A DNA stretch of 64,000 bases from contig NZ_CP108006.1 of the NCBI RefSeq assembly GCF_036127095.1, positions 2,852,001-2,916,000 of the forward strand, given 5' to 3'. This DNA comes from Streptomyces sp. NBC_00335 (GTDB taxonomy: Bacteria > Actinomycetota > Actinomycetes > Streptomycetales > Streptomycetaceae). The notes beneath the pieces were generated by a model. The model had not been told where the DNA came from, made no database searches, and was given only the letters and a program-made list of their open reading frames with translations. Both the position numbers and the translations under genes were made by a program. Each line of letters opens with the position of its first letter. Position 1 is the first letter of the stretch. Shown piece after piece: positions 49,771 to 58,950 of the stretch.

Positions 49771-52700
49771 CTACTCCACCGTCTGGCGGCCCTCCGGGCG
49801 GGCGCTGCACGAGGCGCGGAAGGAGCAGTGGTCGCAGTGCTTGCCCAGGACGGGCGCGAAGCGCTCGTCGAGGACCCGGCCGGCCGCGGTGGCGAGCAGG
49901 TCGCCGACCCATTCGCCGGGGGCGCCGCCCTCCAGGGCCTGCTGCGCCTGGATCTTGGGCACCGTGTCCCCGCCGTCGCGCTGGGCCGCGCCCTGGCGCA
50001 GCTGCACGAGTTCGGCGCCGCCCGGTGCGGGGCGCAGTCCGTCGAAGACCTCGTCGACGGCGCCCTCGCGCACCGCGAGCTGGTACACGGCGAGCTGCGG
50101 GTGGCGTTCGACCTCCTTGGCGGTGGGCGCGGACTTGCCGGTCTTGAAGTCGACGACGTACGCGCGGCCCTGGGCGTCCGCCTCGACGCGGTCCATGGAT
50201 CCGCGCACCCGGACGGCGTACTCCCCCGCTTCCAGGGTGACGTCGAAGTCGTGCTCGGTGGCCACGGCCGCTCGGCCCCCGCGGTCGGTGGTGTGCCAGC
50301 GCAGGAAGCGCTCCAGGGCGGCGCGGGCGTTGTCCTTCTCCTGGCGGGACTTCCAGGGGGCGTCGAAGGCGAGCGAGTCCCAGACGGAGTCGAGGCGTTC
50401 CATGAGGACGGCGAGGTCGGCGGGGGTGCGGCCGGAGGCGACCTCGTCGGCGAGGACGTGGACGACGTTGCCGAAGCCCTGGGCGGCGGTGGAGGGGGCG
50501 TCGGCCTTGACCTCGCGGCCCAGGAACCACTGGAGGGAGCAGGTGTTGGCGAGCTGCTCCAGCGCGGAGCCGGACAGGGCCACGGGGTGGTCCCGGTCGC
50601 GCAGCGGGACGCTGCTGCGGGTGGGCTCGTACAGCCCCCACCAGCGCTGCGGGTGCGCGGCGGGGACGAGCGGGCGGTCCTCGTCGTCGGTGAGCACGGC
50701 AAGCCGGGCGAGCCGGCGGGCGGCGGCGTCGCGCAGGGCGGGCGAGGCGTCGGGGTCGACGGTCGTGGAGCGGAGTTCCGCGACGAGCGCGGGGACGGCG
50801 AGGGGGCGGCGGGGGCGGCCGGTGACGTCCTTGACGGGTACGCCGAGCTCGGCGAGGAGGCGGGAGGGCTGGTCGCCGTCCTCGGCGGGGGCCTTGACGG
50901 CGGTGACGACGAGGCGGTCGCGGGCGCGGGTCGCGGCGACGTAGAAGAGGCGGCGCTCCTCGGCGAGGAGCGCGCCGGGGGTGAGGGGTTCGGCGAGGCC
51001 GTCCCGGCCGATGCGGTCGGCTTCGAGGAGGGAGCCGCGGCGGCGCAGGTCCGGCCAGAGGCCCTCCTGCACGCCCGCGACGACGACGAGTCCCCACTCC
51101 AGGCCCTTGGAGCGGTGCGCGGTCATGAGGCGGACGGCTTCGCGGCGGGTGGCGCGGGGGGTGAGGGTGTCTCCGGCGATGTCCTCGGCTTCGAGCTGTT
51201 CGAGGAAGTTGAGGGCGCCGCGGCCGCCGGTACGTTCCTCCGCGCGGGCGGCCGTGTCGAAGAGCGCGCAGACGGCGTCGAGGTCGCGGTCGGCGTTGCG
51301 GCCGGCGGGGCCGCCGCGGCGGGCGCTGCGTTCGAGGCGCTGCGGCCAGGGGGTGCCGTCCCAGAGGGTCCACAGCACCTCTTCGGCGGTGCCGCCGCCG
51401 GCGAGGAGCTCGCGGGCCTTGCGCAGCAGCAGGCCGAGGCGTTGCGCTCCGCGGGCGTAGGCGGGGTCGTGGGCGACGAGCCGCTCGGGCTCCGCGAGGG
51501 CTCGGGCGAGGAGTACGTCGGAGGGCGCGGGTGTGCGGGCTCCGGCGGCCCGCTCCTCGTCGCGCAGGGCGCGGCCGAGTCGGCGCAGGTCGGCGGCGTC
51601 CATCCCGCCGAGCGGCGAGGACAGCAGCACGAGCGCGGCCTCGACCCCGATCCACCCTTCGCCTGCGGCGGCTCCGCCGACCCCATCGGCCTGCGCACCA
51701 TCCACTGCGTCGGGCTCGGCCGCGGGGCCGGCCAGGCCGGCGCCGGCTTCGGCGGCGGCAGGCCGGCCGGTGCCGGCTTCGTCGGCGGGGGAGGTCTCCC
51801 GCCCGCCCGCCCCGAAGTTGCGAGCAAGCTCGCCCACACCGGCGCCTGCGGCCCCGGAAGCTGCCTCGACTCCGTCGGAGGGCACTCCCGCCCCGGCCGG
51901 GGCACCGGCGGAGCCGGGAACAGCCGGGCCGGAAGGCTCGGTGCCACCTTCGGCGGCGGGGGAAGTTGCCCGCCCGCCGACCCCCGAGTCGCGAGCAAGG
52001 TCGCTCACAGCGGCGCCCGCGGCCCCGGAAGCGGCCTCGACTCCGTCGGGCAGCTCGCTCTCAGCCCCGGCCCGGGCACCGGCGAAGCCGGGCACAGCCG
52101 GGCCCGAAGGCTCGGCGGCGGCGGTGGGCTGCAAGCCGGGCAAGGCGGTGTCGGCTTCGCCGGCGGCAGTGGGCCGCAAGCCCGGCAGGCCGGTGTCGGC
52201 TCCGTCGGCGGCAGTGGGCCGCAAACCCGGCAGGCCGGTGTCGGCTCCGTCGGCGGCAGTGGGCCCCAAGCCCGGCAGGCCGGTGCCGGCTCCGTCGGCG
52301 GCAGTGGGCCCCAAGCCCGGCAGGCCGGTGCCGGCTCCGTCGGCGGCAGTGGGCCCCAAGCCCGGCAGGCCGGTGCCGGCTCCGTCGGCGGCAGTGGGCC
52401 GCAAGCCCGGCAGGGCGGATGGGGGCGGCGGGGGTGTGGATTGCGCGAGGGTGCGTAGGGCCGTGAGGAGGGGGGCTATCGCCGGTTCGTGGCGGAGGGG
52501 GGCGTCCGTGCCGTCCGTTTCGGCCGGGACTCCCGCCGCGATCAGGGCGCGGCGCATCTGCGGCAGGGTGCGGCCGCCCGCGCGGACCAGGACGGCCATG
52601 TCCTGCCACGGCACGCCCTCCTCCAGGTGGGCCCGGCGCAGGATGTCGGCGATGTTGTCCAGTTCCGCGCCGGCCGTGGGGTAGGTGAACACCTCGACCC

Positions 52701-53784
52701 GGCCGCCCTCGCGGGTCGACGCGAGCGCGCGGTGGGCCCGTACCGCCGCCGAGGGCAGGCGCGGCACCTGCATGCGGGTGGTCAGGTGGCGGGTGGCGGT
52801 CAGGAGGACCGCGGACGAGCGGCGGGAGGTGGTGAGGGCATGGACCTGCGCTCCCGGGAAGGAGGTCTCGAAGTCCAGGATGTTGTTGATGTCCGCGCCG
52901 CGGAAGGCGTAGATCGACTGGTCGGGGTCGCCGAAGGCGGTCAGCCGGCCGGAGGGGCCGGCCAGTGCGCGCAGCAGGCGCAGCTGCGAGGCGTCCGTGT
53001 CCTGGTACTCGTCCACGTAGATCACGTCGTACAGGGAAGAGAGCGACGGGGTGCGCTCCGCCAGGAGGACCGCGCGGTGGAGGAGTTCCGCGTAGTCCAG
53101 GGTGCCCTGGAGGTCCAGGACGTCCAGGTACTCGGAGAGGAAGGCCGCCGCCGCCTTCCAGTCCGGGCGGCCGAGGCGGGTCGCGAAGTCGGAGAGGGCC
53201 GCCGGGCCCAGGCCCAGCTCGCGGGCGCGGGCGAGCACCGCACGGACCTCGTCCGCGAAGCCGCGCGTGGTCAGTGCGGCCCGCAGGTCGTCCGGCCAGC
53301 GGATCGAGCGGATCCGGCGCTGGCCTTCGAGCAGGGTGCGGACCATGACGTCCTGCTCCGGGCCGGAGAGGAGGCGCAGCGGGTCCGCGAACAGTTCGGC
53401 GTCCTGGTGGGAGCGGACCAGTCCGTAACAGAAGGAGTGGAAGGTGGTGGCCTGCGGGGCGCGCGCCCCGCCGAGCCGCAGGGCGGTCCGGTCGCGCAGT
53501 TCCACCGCGGCCTTGCGGCTGAAGGTGAGGATCAGGACGCGGGCCGGGTCGGCTCCGGCTTCGACGCGGGCAGCGACCGCTTCCACCAGCGTGGTCGTCT
53601 TTCCGGTGCCCGGTCCGGCCAGGACCAGCAGCGGTCCGCCGGTGTGCTCAACCACCGCCCGCTGCGCTGCGTCCAGCACAGGGGGATCCACCCGTTCCGC
53701 GCCGGTACGCACCAGGCGGTACGCGTCCGGGGTCCGCGTACGCCGCCGCTCGGAGCGGTGGCCGTCGGAGGAAGAGGAGTTCAC
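49771..53784 (-). CDS. adnA: AdnA helicase-nuclease subunit
   Basis: 1337 residues, against about 1050 in mycobacteria. Motor motifs: Walker A GPGTGKTTT (about 54), VDEYQDTDASQ (about 253), QSIYAFRGADI, MTAHRSKGLEW and VAATRARDRL, so both motors of this AdnAB look ATP-competent. A 260-residue low-complexity insert (about 448-711) interrupts the motor region and holds 15-residue tandem repeats. C-terminal nuclease with DFKTG (about 1215) and Q-L-x-x-Y; cysteines in CSLQWF and CDHCSFRASC fit an iron-sulfur-staple nuclease. GTG 53784 is the best start but has no clear ribosome site. Translated before adnB. Confidence 0.93.
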   Translation of the reverse strand: MNSSSSDGHRSERRRTRTPDAYRLVRTGAERVDPPVLDAAQRAVVEHTGGPLLVLAGPGTGKTTTLVEAVAARVEAGADPARVLILTFSRKAAVELRDRTALRLGGARAPQATTFHSFCYGLVRSHQDAELFADPLRLLSGPEQDVMVRTLLEGQRRIRSIRWPDDLRAALTTRGFADEVRAVLARARELGLGPAALSDFATRLGRPDWKAAAAFLSEYLDVLDLQGTLDYAELLHRAVLLAERTPSLSSLYDVIYVDEYQDTDASQLRLLRALAGPSGRLTAFGDPDQSIYAFRGADINNILDFETSFPGAQVHALTTSRRSSAVLLTATRHLTTRMQVPRLPSAAVRAHRALASTREGGRVEVFTYPTAGAELDNIADILRRAHLEEGVPWQDMAVLVRAGGRTLPQMRRALIAAGVPAETDGTDAPLRHEPAIAPLLTALRTLAQSTPPPPPSALPGLRPTAADGAGTGLPGLGPTAADGAGTGLPGLGPTAADGAGTGLPGLGPTAADGADTGLPGLRPTAADGADTGLPGLRPTAAGEADTALPGLQPTAAAEPSGPAVPGFAGARAGAESELPDGVEAASGAAGAAVSDLARDSGVGGRATSPAAEGGTEPSGPAVPGSAGAPAGAGVPSDGVEAASGAAGAGVGELARNFGAGGRETSPADEAGTGRPAAAEAGAGLAGPAAEPDAVDGAQADGVGGAAAGEGWIGVEAALVLLSSPLGGMDAADLRRLGRALRDEERAAGARTPAPSDVLLARALAEPERLVAHDPAYARGAQRLGLLLRKARELLAGGGTAEEVLWTLWDGTPWPQRLERSARRGGPAGRNADRDLDAVCALFDTAARAEERTGGRGALNFLEQLEAEDIAGDTLTPRATRREAVRLMTAHRSKGLEWGLVVVAGVQEGLWPDLRRRGSLLEADRIGRDGLAEPLTPGALLAEERRLFYVAATRARDRLVVTAVKAPAEDGDQPSRLLAELGVPVKDVTGRPRRPLAVPALVAELRSTTVDPDASPALRDAAARRLARLAVLTDDEDRPLVPAAHPQRWWGLYEPTRSSVPLRDRDHPVALSGSALEQLANTCSLQWFLGREVKADAPSTAAQGFGNVVHVLADEVASGRTPADLAVLMERLDSVWDSLAFDAPWKSRQEKDNARAALERFLRWHTTDRGGRAAVATEHDFDVTLEAGEYAVRVRGSMDRVEADAQGRAYVVDFKTGKSAPTAKEVERHPQLAVYQLAVREGAVDEVFDGLRPAPGGAELVQLRQGAAQRDGGDTVPKIQAQQALEGGAPGEWVGDLLATAAGRVLDERFAPVLGKHCDHCSFRASCSARPEGRQTVE
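51769..52114. repeat. Long two-unit repeat in adnA linker
   Basis: Two adjacent segments encode closely related 57-58-residue units, each starting EPSGPAVPG and containing DGVEAASGAAGA and GGR-x-TSPA. The two copies differ by scattered substitutions and one residue in length. Confidence 0.75.
52121..52413. repeat. 45-bp in-frame tandem repeat in adnA
   Basis: Six full units plus a partial one start every 45 bp from 52121 to 52391, encoding LPGLGPTAADGAGTG-type 15-residue units. Neighbouring units are nearly identical in DNA. Confidence 0.92.
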
Positions 53785-54075
53785 GTGGGGTGCCGGTCCT
53801 GGTGGGTCTGCCGTTGCGGCGGTCGCTGCCGCAGCGGTTGCTGCCGTGGTGATGGTGGCGGCCCGGGCGGTGGCCGAAGCCTTGGCCGAAGCCGAAGGTG
53901 CAACGCTACGGCAAGGCGCGCGCCGGGCGCAGTTTCCCCGGGGCTCCCGTCCTCGCACCGGCCCTCGCTCCGGCCCCCGCTCCCGCCCTCACTGCCATCC
54001 GGTCCCACGCGTCCCCCGTACGGGGCTTCGCACGTCCCTTCGACCACCCCTCCGGGCCGCACATGGCCGAAGCTG

Positions 54076-54423
54076 TCACATGTGACCTTCGTCCCGCGCC
54101 GTGTCCCCGCCGTCCCCGTCCCAGCGGGCCCGCCGCATGTCGAGCCGCGGTTCGCCGTCGCCGGTGAGCCGCAGCGGGGTGGCCTCGGCCCGGTAGTTCT
54201 CCAGCGCCCGCCGCTCGCTGCCGGGCAGCGGACGGCCGTCCGCCCGCACCACGCGCCACCAGGGCACGGCTCCGCCGTACAGCGCCATGACGCGGCCCAC
54301 TTGACGGGGCCCGCCCTCGCCGAGCCACTCCGCGATGTCCCCGTACGTCATCACCCGGCCGGGCGGAATCCGCTCCGCCGCCTCCAGCACCCGCTCCGCG
54401 TACGCCGGCAGCTCTTCGCTCAT
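54076..54423 (-). CDS. Alkyltransferase-like (ATL) protein
   Basis: 115 residues of the O6-alkylguanine-DNA-alkyltransferase fold: RIPPGRVMTYGDIAEWLG, RQVGRVMALYGG (recognition helix with Arg finger) and PWWRVVRADGRP. The reactive PCHR cysteine motif is replaced by PWWR, so it cannot transfer alkyl groups. ATLs bind bulky O6-alkylguanine, flip the base and recruit nucleotide-excision repair. ATG 54423 (MSEELPAY) chosen as nearest to the fold. It lies 291 bp from adnA on the same strand, again as in mycobacteria (Rv3204). Confidence 0.9.
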   Translation of the reverse strand: MSEELPAYAERVLEAAERIPPGRVMTYGDIAEWLGEGGPRQVGRVMALYGGAVPWWRVVRADGRPLPGSERRALENYRAEATPLRLTGDGEPRLDMRRARWDGDGGDTARDEGHM

Positions 54424-54601
54424 TCGGCCCATGGTGCCGCACCGGACCGACAAGGGAGCGGCAAGCGCGTGGAAGCCGGTGTTCCGGACCGGCTCGCACC
54501 CTGCTGCCCCCCGCGGCCGTCGGTCCGTGCCACCATCTTCCGGGCGGTGACGCGTGATACGTGATCAAGAAGAGACGGAAGTGACGGGAAAGGAGCAGGG
54601 T

Positions 54602-57424
54602 GTGAGTCCTCCGGACGGCGCGACGGCGAACGACGGCGCGCGCCCAGACGAAGGCCCGCCACAGGGCCCCGAGGACATGCACGCGGACCTGCCGCCGGCT
54701 CCGCCTCAGGCCAACGCCAACACCAAGGCCCAGGCCAACGCCAAGGCCCAGGCCCCGGCCGACGCCCTGGTCCCCGCCCCGGCCCCCGAGGACGACGAGA
54801 CCCCGCACGGCCACACCCCGACGGCCGCCGACCAGGTCGAGGTCGACGAGCCGCTGCTCGCCGCCCGCGTGCACCGCCCCTCCGACCTGGTGCGCCTCCT
54901 CGTCGGGATCCTCGGCATCGCCGTCGTCCTCGCCATCGCCGCCTTCGCCCACGGCACCACCGCGGGTCTGGAAGCCGACATCAGCAACGGCACGGGCCAG
55001 GCGCCCGACGTGCTGATCAAGGTCGCCGGGCTGGTGTCCAGCATCGCCGTGCTCCTCGTCCCGGTGGCCTTCGCCATCGAGCGGCTGATCAAGCGCGACG
55101 GACTGCGCATCGCCGACGGCGTGCTCGCCGCCGTCCTCGCGCACGGGGTCACCCTCGCCACCGACCTCTGGGTCTCCCAGGCCGCGCCCGCGACCATCCA
55201 GGAGGCCCTCACCCGTCCCACCATGGCCGACGGGGCCCTCACCGATCCGGTGCACGGCTACCTCGCGCCCGTGATCGCGTACATGACCGCCGTCGGGATG
55301 ACCCGGCGCCCGCGCTGGCGGGTCGCCCTGTGGGTGGTCCTGCTGCTGGACGCCTTCGCGATGCTGGTCGGCGGCTACACCACCCCCTTCTCGATCATCC
55401 TGACCGTGCTGATCGGCTGGAGCGTCGCGTACGGAACCCTGTACGCGGTCGGCTCGCCGAACGTCCGCCCCACCGGGCAGAACCTGCTCGCGGGACTGCG
55501 CCGGGTCGGCTTCCAGCCGGTCAGCGCGATGCGCGCCGAGTCCCCGGAGGGTCCCGACAGCACCGAGGTCAGCGACCGCGGGCGGCGCTACCACGTCACC
55601 CTGGAGGACGGCCCGCCCCTCGACGTCACCGTCGTGGACCGGGAGCAGCAGGCCCAGGGCTTCTACTACCGGGTCTGGCGCCGCCTCACGCTGCGCGGGA
55701 TCACCACCCGGCGCAGTCTGCAGTCCCTGCGCCAGGCGCTGGAGCAGGAGGCGCTGCTCGCGTACGCGGCCATCGCCGCCGGAGCCAACGCGCCCAAGCT
55801 CATCGCCACCTCCGAGCTGGGTCCGGACGCCGTGATGCTCGTCTACGAGCACCTGGGCGGCCGGAGCCTGGACTCGCTGGCCGACGAGGAGATCACCGAC
55901 GAGCTGACCCGCAACGCCTGGCAGCAGGTACGGGCCCTGCAGTCCCGGCGGATCGCGCACCGGCGGCTGACCGGGGACGCCCTCGTGGTGGATCGTTCCG
56001 GCAGCGGCAGCGGCGACGACCCCGCCGGGGCCACCATCACCCTGACCGACCTGCGCGGCGGCGAGATCGCGGCCGGCGACCTCGTGCTGCGCATGGACAT
56101 CGCGCAGCTGCTCACCACCCTCGGCCTGCGCGTCGGCGCCGAGCGCTCGGTCGCCTCGGCGGTGTCGGTGCTCGGCCCGGACGCGGTGGCGGACTGTCTG
56201 CCGCTGCTCCAGCCGATCGCGCTGAGCCGCTCCACGCGGGCGACGCTGCGCAAGCTGGCGCGGGAGCGGGCGGACCGCGAGCGGGAAGCCGTACTGGAGT
56301 CCTCGCGGGCGGCGAAGGCGGCGCGGGAAGCCGCCTCCGGGCCGGCCGGCGCGCGCTCCACCGCCGAGAAGAAGGCCGAGAAGAGGGCCCTGGACGACGC
56401 GCTCGACGGGGCCCGCGAGGAGGATCTGCTGAGCCAGATCCGCCAGCAGGTGCTGCTGATCCGTCCGCAGGCACCGGTGGAGCCGGCCCGGCTGGAGCGG
56501 ATCCGGCCGCGCACGCTGGTGTCCTTCATCGCGGGAGCGATCGGCGCGTACTTCCTGCTGACCCAGATCACGCACGTCAATTTCGGGGACCTCATCGGCA
56601 AGGCGCAGTGGGGCTGGGTCGGGGTGGCGCTCGCCTTCTCCGCGCTCAGCTACTTCGCGGCGGCGATGAGCCTGCTGGGCTTCGTACCCGAGCGGGTGCC
56701 GTTCCTGCGGACCGTACTGGCCCAGGTCGCCGGATCCTTCGTGAAGCTGGTGGCTCCGGCCGCGGTCGGCGGGGTCGCGCTGAACACCCGGTTCCTCCAG
56801 CGGGCGGGCATCCGGCCCGGACTCGCGGTGGCCAGCGTGGGCGCCTCGCAGCTCTTCGGGCTGGCGAGCCACATCCTGCTGCTGCTGTCCTTCGGCTATC
56901 TGACGGGGACCGAGAAGACCCCCGAGATGACCCCGTCGAGGACGGTCATCGCCGGTCTGCTGACGGTGGCCGTGCTGGTGCTCGTGGTCACGGCCGTGCC
57001 CTTCCTGCGCAAGTTCGTGGCGACCCGGGTGCGGGCCCTGTTCGCGGGAGTGGTCCCGCGCATGCTGGACGTGCTCCAGCGGCCGCAGAAGCTGCTGACC
57101 GGCATCGGCGGGATGCTGCTGCTGACGGGCTGCTTCGTGATGTGCCTGGACGCCTCGATCCGCGCCTTCGGCGGCGGCGAGGCCATCAGCTACGCGAGCA
57201 TCGCCGTGGTCTTCCTGGCCGGCAACGCCCTGGGCTCGGCCGCCCCCACGCCGGGCGGCATCGGAGCGGTGGAGGCCACGCTGACGCTGGGCCTGATCGC
57301 GGCGGGACTTGACGGGCAGGTGGCGGGCGCCGCGGTGCTGATGTTCCGTCTGATGACGTTCTGGCTGCCGGTGCTGCCGGGATGGATCTCCTTCAACTTC
57401 CTGACGCGCAAGGAAGCGATCTGA
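54602..57424 (+). CDS. Flippase-like membrane protein with kinase-like middle domain
   Basis: 940 residues. Polar Ala/Pro/Lys N-terminus (about 1-85), a first membrane section (about 95-290), a soluble segment about 300-570 that resembles a lipopolysaccharide/AarF-type kinase (YRVWRRLTLRGI, LEQEALLAYAAIAAG, MLVYEHLGGRSL, AHRRLTGDALVV) but lacks a clear HxD and DFG, then a YbhN/AglD-type UPF0104 transmembrane domain (about 640-930) ending TPGGIGAVEATLTLGL. Probably a lipid-linked substrate flippase or lysyl-phospholipid-synthase-like membrane unit. GTG 54602 chosen because AAGGAG ends 6 nt upstream; GTG 54554 and 54581 are in frame. Confidence 0.82.
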   Translation: MSPPDGATANDGARPDEGPPQGPEDMHADLPPAPPQANANTKAQANAKAQAPADALVPAPAPEDDETPHGHTPTAADQVEVDEPLLAARVHRPSDLVRLLVGILGIAVVLAIAAFAHGTTAGLEADISNGTGQAPDVLIKVAGLVSSIAVLLVPVAFAIERLIKRDGLRIADGVLAAVLAHGVTLATDLWVSQAAPATIQEALTRPTMADGALTDPVHGYLAPVIAYMTAVGMTRRPRWRVALWVVLLLDAFAMLVGGYTTPFSIILTVLIGWSVAYGTLYAVGSPNVRPTGQNLLAGLRRVGFQPVSAMRAESPEGPDSTEVSDRGRRYHVTLEDGPPLDVTVVDREQQAQGFYYRVWRRLTLRGITTRRSLQSLRQALEQEALLAYAAIAAGANAPKLIATSELGPDAVMLVYEHLGGRSLDSLADEEITDELTRNAWQQVRALQSRRIAHRRLTGDALVVDRSGSGSGDDPAGATITLTDLRGGEIAAGDLVLRMDIAQLLTTLGLRVGAERSVASAVSVLGPDAVADCLPLLQPIALSRSTRATLRKLARERADREREAVLESSRAAKAAREAASGPAGARSTAEKKAEKRALDDALDGAREEDLLSQIRQQVLLIRPQAPVEPARLERIRPRTLVSFIAGAIGAYFLLTQITHVNFGDLIGKAQWGWVGVALAFSALSYFAAAMSLLGFVPERVPFLRTVLAQVAGSFVKLVAPAAVGGVALNTRFLQRAGIRPGLAVASVGASQLFGLASHILLLLSFGYLTGTEKTPEMTPSRTVIAGLLTVAVLVLVVTAVPFLRKFVATRVRALFAGVVPRMLDVLQRPQKLLTGIGGMLLLTGCFVMCLDASIRAFGGGEAISYASIAVVFLAGNALGSAAPTPGGIGAVEATLTLGLIAAGLDGQVAGAAVLMFRLMTFWLPVLPGWISFNFLTRKEAI

Positions 57425-57668
57425 GAAGGCCCGGTATGGTCGGAAATTCCCACCTTTAGCGGACGCTTTCCGTACGGCGGCGAAACTCGTCGCCCCGCGC
57501 AAGGCCCCTTCCCACGGGGAGCCGCGCCGCGGAGCCCCCATCCGGGGCCGTGGCCGGAGCCGGAAACCGACCGGTTATTCTCGGCTGTCAACCATCGTGG
57601 TCGAGCGCCGGTCATCCTTTCGGCCGATGATCCGATCCCGATCACGGGGCAGTCGAGGGAAGAACCAC

Positions 57669-58904
57669 ATGATGTCCTCCACAAGAGGCATGCGGGGCAT
57701 CCGCAGGCCCGCCGAGGGGCGCGCCCGTCCCAGGCTGTACATCCTGGACGGTCTGCGACTGGTCGCCGCTCTGATGGTGGTCCTGTACCACTACACCGTG
57801 CTCTGGGGCGGGTGGGGGCACGACCCCCGGACGATCTTCCCGACCCTGCACGACATCAGCCAGTACGGCTGGCTCGGCGTCGAGGTCTTCTTCCTGATCA
57901 GCGGTTTCGTCATCTGCATGAGCACGTGGGGCCGGCACCTCGGTGACTTCGCGGTGTCCCGAATATCGCGGCTCTTCCCCGCCTACTGGGCCGCGATCAT
58001 CCTCACGACCCTCGTGGTCAACCACTGGCCGGAGGTCCGCGGTGACCGGACCCTGGACGAGGTGCTGACGAACCTGACGATGCTCCAGAAGGGTCTCGGC
58101 GTGAGGCACGTCGACGACGTCTACTGGACCCTGTTCATCGAGCTCAAGTTCTACCTGCTGTTCGCGCTCGTGGTGGCGGGCGGCGTCACGTACCGCAAGT
58201 GCGTCCTGTTCTGCGCTCTGTGGACGGTCGCGGGAGTCGCCTCCGTCGCGGCCGCCGGCAACAAGGTCCCCGCCTCGGCCTTCGGCCAGCTGCTCGACAT
58301 GTGGGCGATGCCGCTGTACTCGCCCTACTTCGTGGCGGGCATCGCCTTCTACCTGATGCACCGCTTCAAGCCCACCGCGGCGCTCTGGGGCATCGTCGGC
58401 GTCTCGTTCCTGCTGGCCCAGCACTCGCTGGTCCTGCGGCTGCCCGATGCCGTGTCCGGCGACAGCGGCCCTCCGGCCTGGCCGGGCCGACTGATCATCG
58501 GGGTCGCCTTCGTCCTGATGGCCCTGATCGCGCTCGGGGCGTTCAACTGGATGCAGTGGCGCTGGCTGACCACGGCGGGCGCGCTGACCTACCCGCTCTA
58601 CCTCGTCCACGAGAACATCGGCTTCGTCATCATCCACGAGTTCAGGGGCCGGATCCCGGCGCTCGTCCTGGTGGCCCTGACGGCGGTCGCGATGATGCTG
58701 CTGGCCTACGCCATCCACCGGGTCGTCGAGCGGCCACTGGGCAAGGTGCTCGCCAAGAAGCTGCGCGGCGCGGTGGAGGAGCTCCGGCTGAACACCCCGC
58801 TCCCGGGCCGGCGGCCCGTACCCCCCGCCGCTGTGGTCCGGCCCGAACCGCAGCCGCAGCCGCAGCACGAACCGAAACTGATGCCGGAGCAGGAGCGCGT
58901 CTGA
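57669..58904 (+). CDS. Acyltransferase-3 family membrane protein
   Basis: 411 residues, about ten transmembrane helices. The N-terminal RLYILDGLRLVAALMVVLYH carries the conserved R/H of OafA/YrhL acyltransferases, followed by GVEVFFLISGFVI. Such enzymes O-acetylate or acylate cell-envelope sugars or secondary metabolites. C-terminal tail is Pro/Gln-rich. ATG has GAGGGAAG about 8 nt upstream. Stands alone, 244 bp after the flippase-like gene. Substrate unknown. Confidence 0.9.
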   Translation: MMSSTRGMRGIRRPAEGRARPRLYILDGLRLVAALMVVLYHYTVLWGGWGHDPRTIFPTLHDISQYGWLGVEVFFLISGFVICMSTWGRHLGDFAVSRISRLFPAYWAAIILTTLVVNHWPEVRGDRTLDEVLTNLTMLQKGLGVRHVDDVYWTLFIELKFYLLFALVVAGGVTYRKCVLFCALWTVAGVASVAAAGNKVPASAFGQLLDMWAMPLYSPYFVAGIAFYLMHRFKPTAALWGIVGVSFLLAQHSLVLRLPDAVSGDSGPPAWPGRLIIGVAFVLMALIALGAFNWMQWRWLTTAGALTYPLYLVHENIGFVIIHEFRGRIPALVLVALTAVAMMLLAYAIHRVVERPLGKVLAKKLRGAVEELRLNTPLPGRRPVPPAAVVRPEPQPQPQHEPKLMPEQERV

Positions 58905-58950
58905 CGCGCGCAGGCCGGCCGTCCGACAGCCGGGCGGCCGGACGCCCGGC

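Noticed and set aside
46258..52413. Tandem repeats as a CRISPR array
   Set aside because: Units abut without unique spacers, keep the reading frame and encode protein linkers.
54075..54086. GTCACATGTGAC palindrome as a CRP-type operator
   Set aside because: Lies over the stop end of the ATL gene with no promoter near; half-site order is the reverse of a CRP site.
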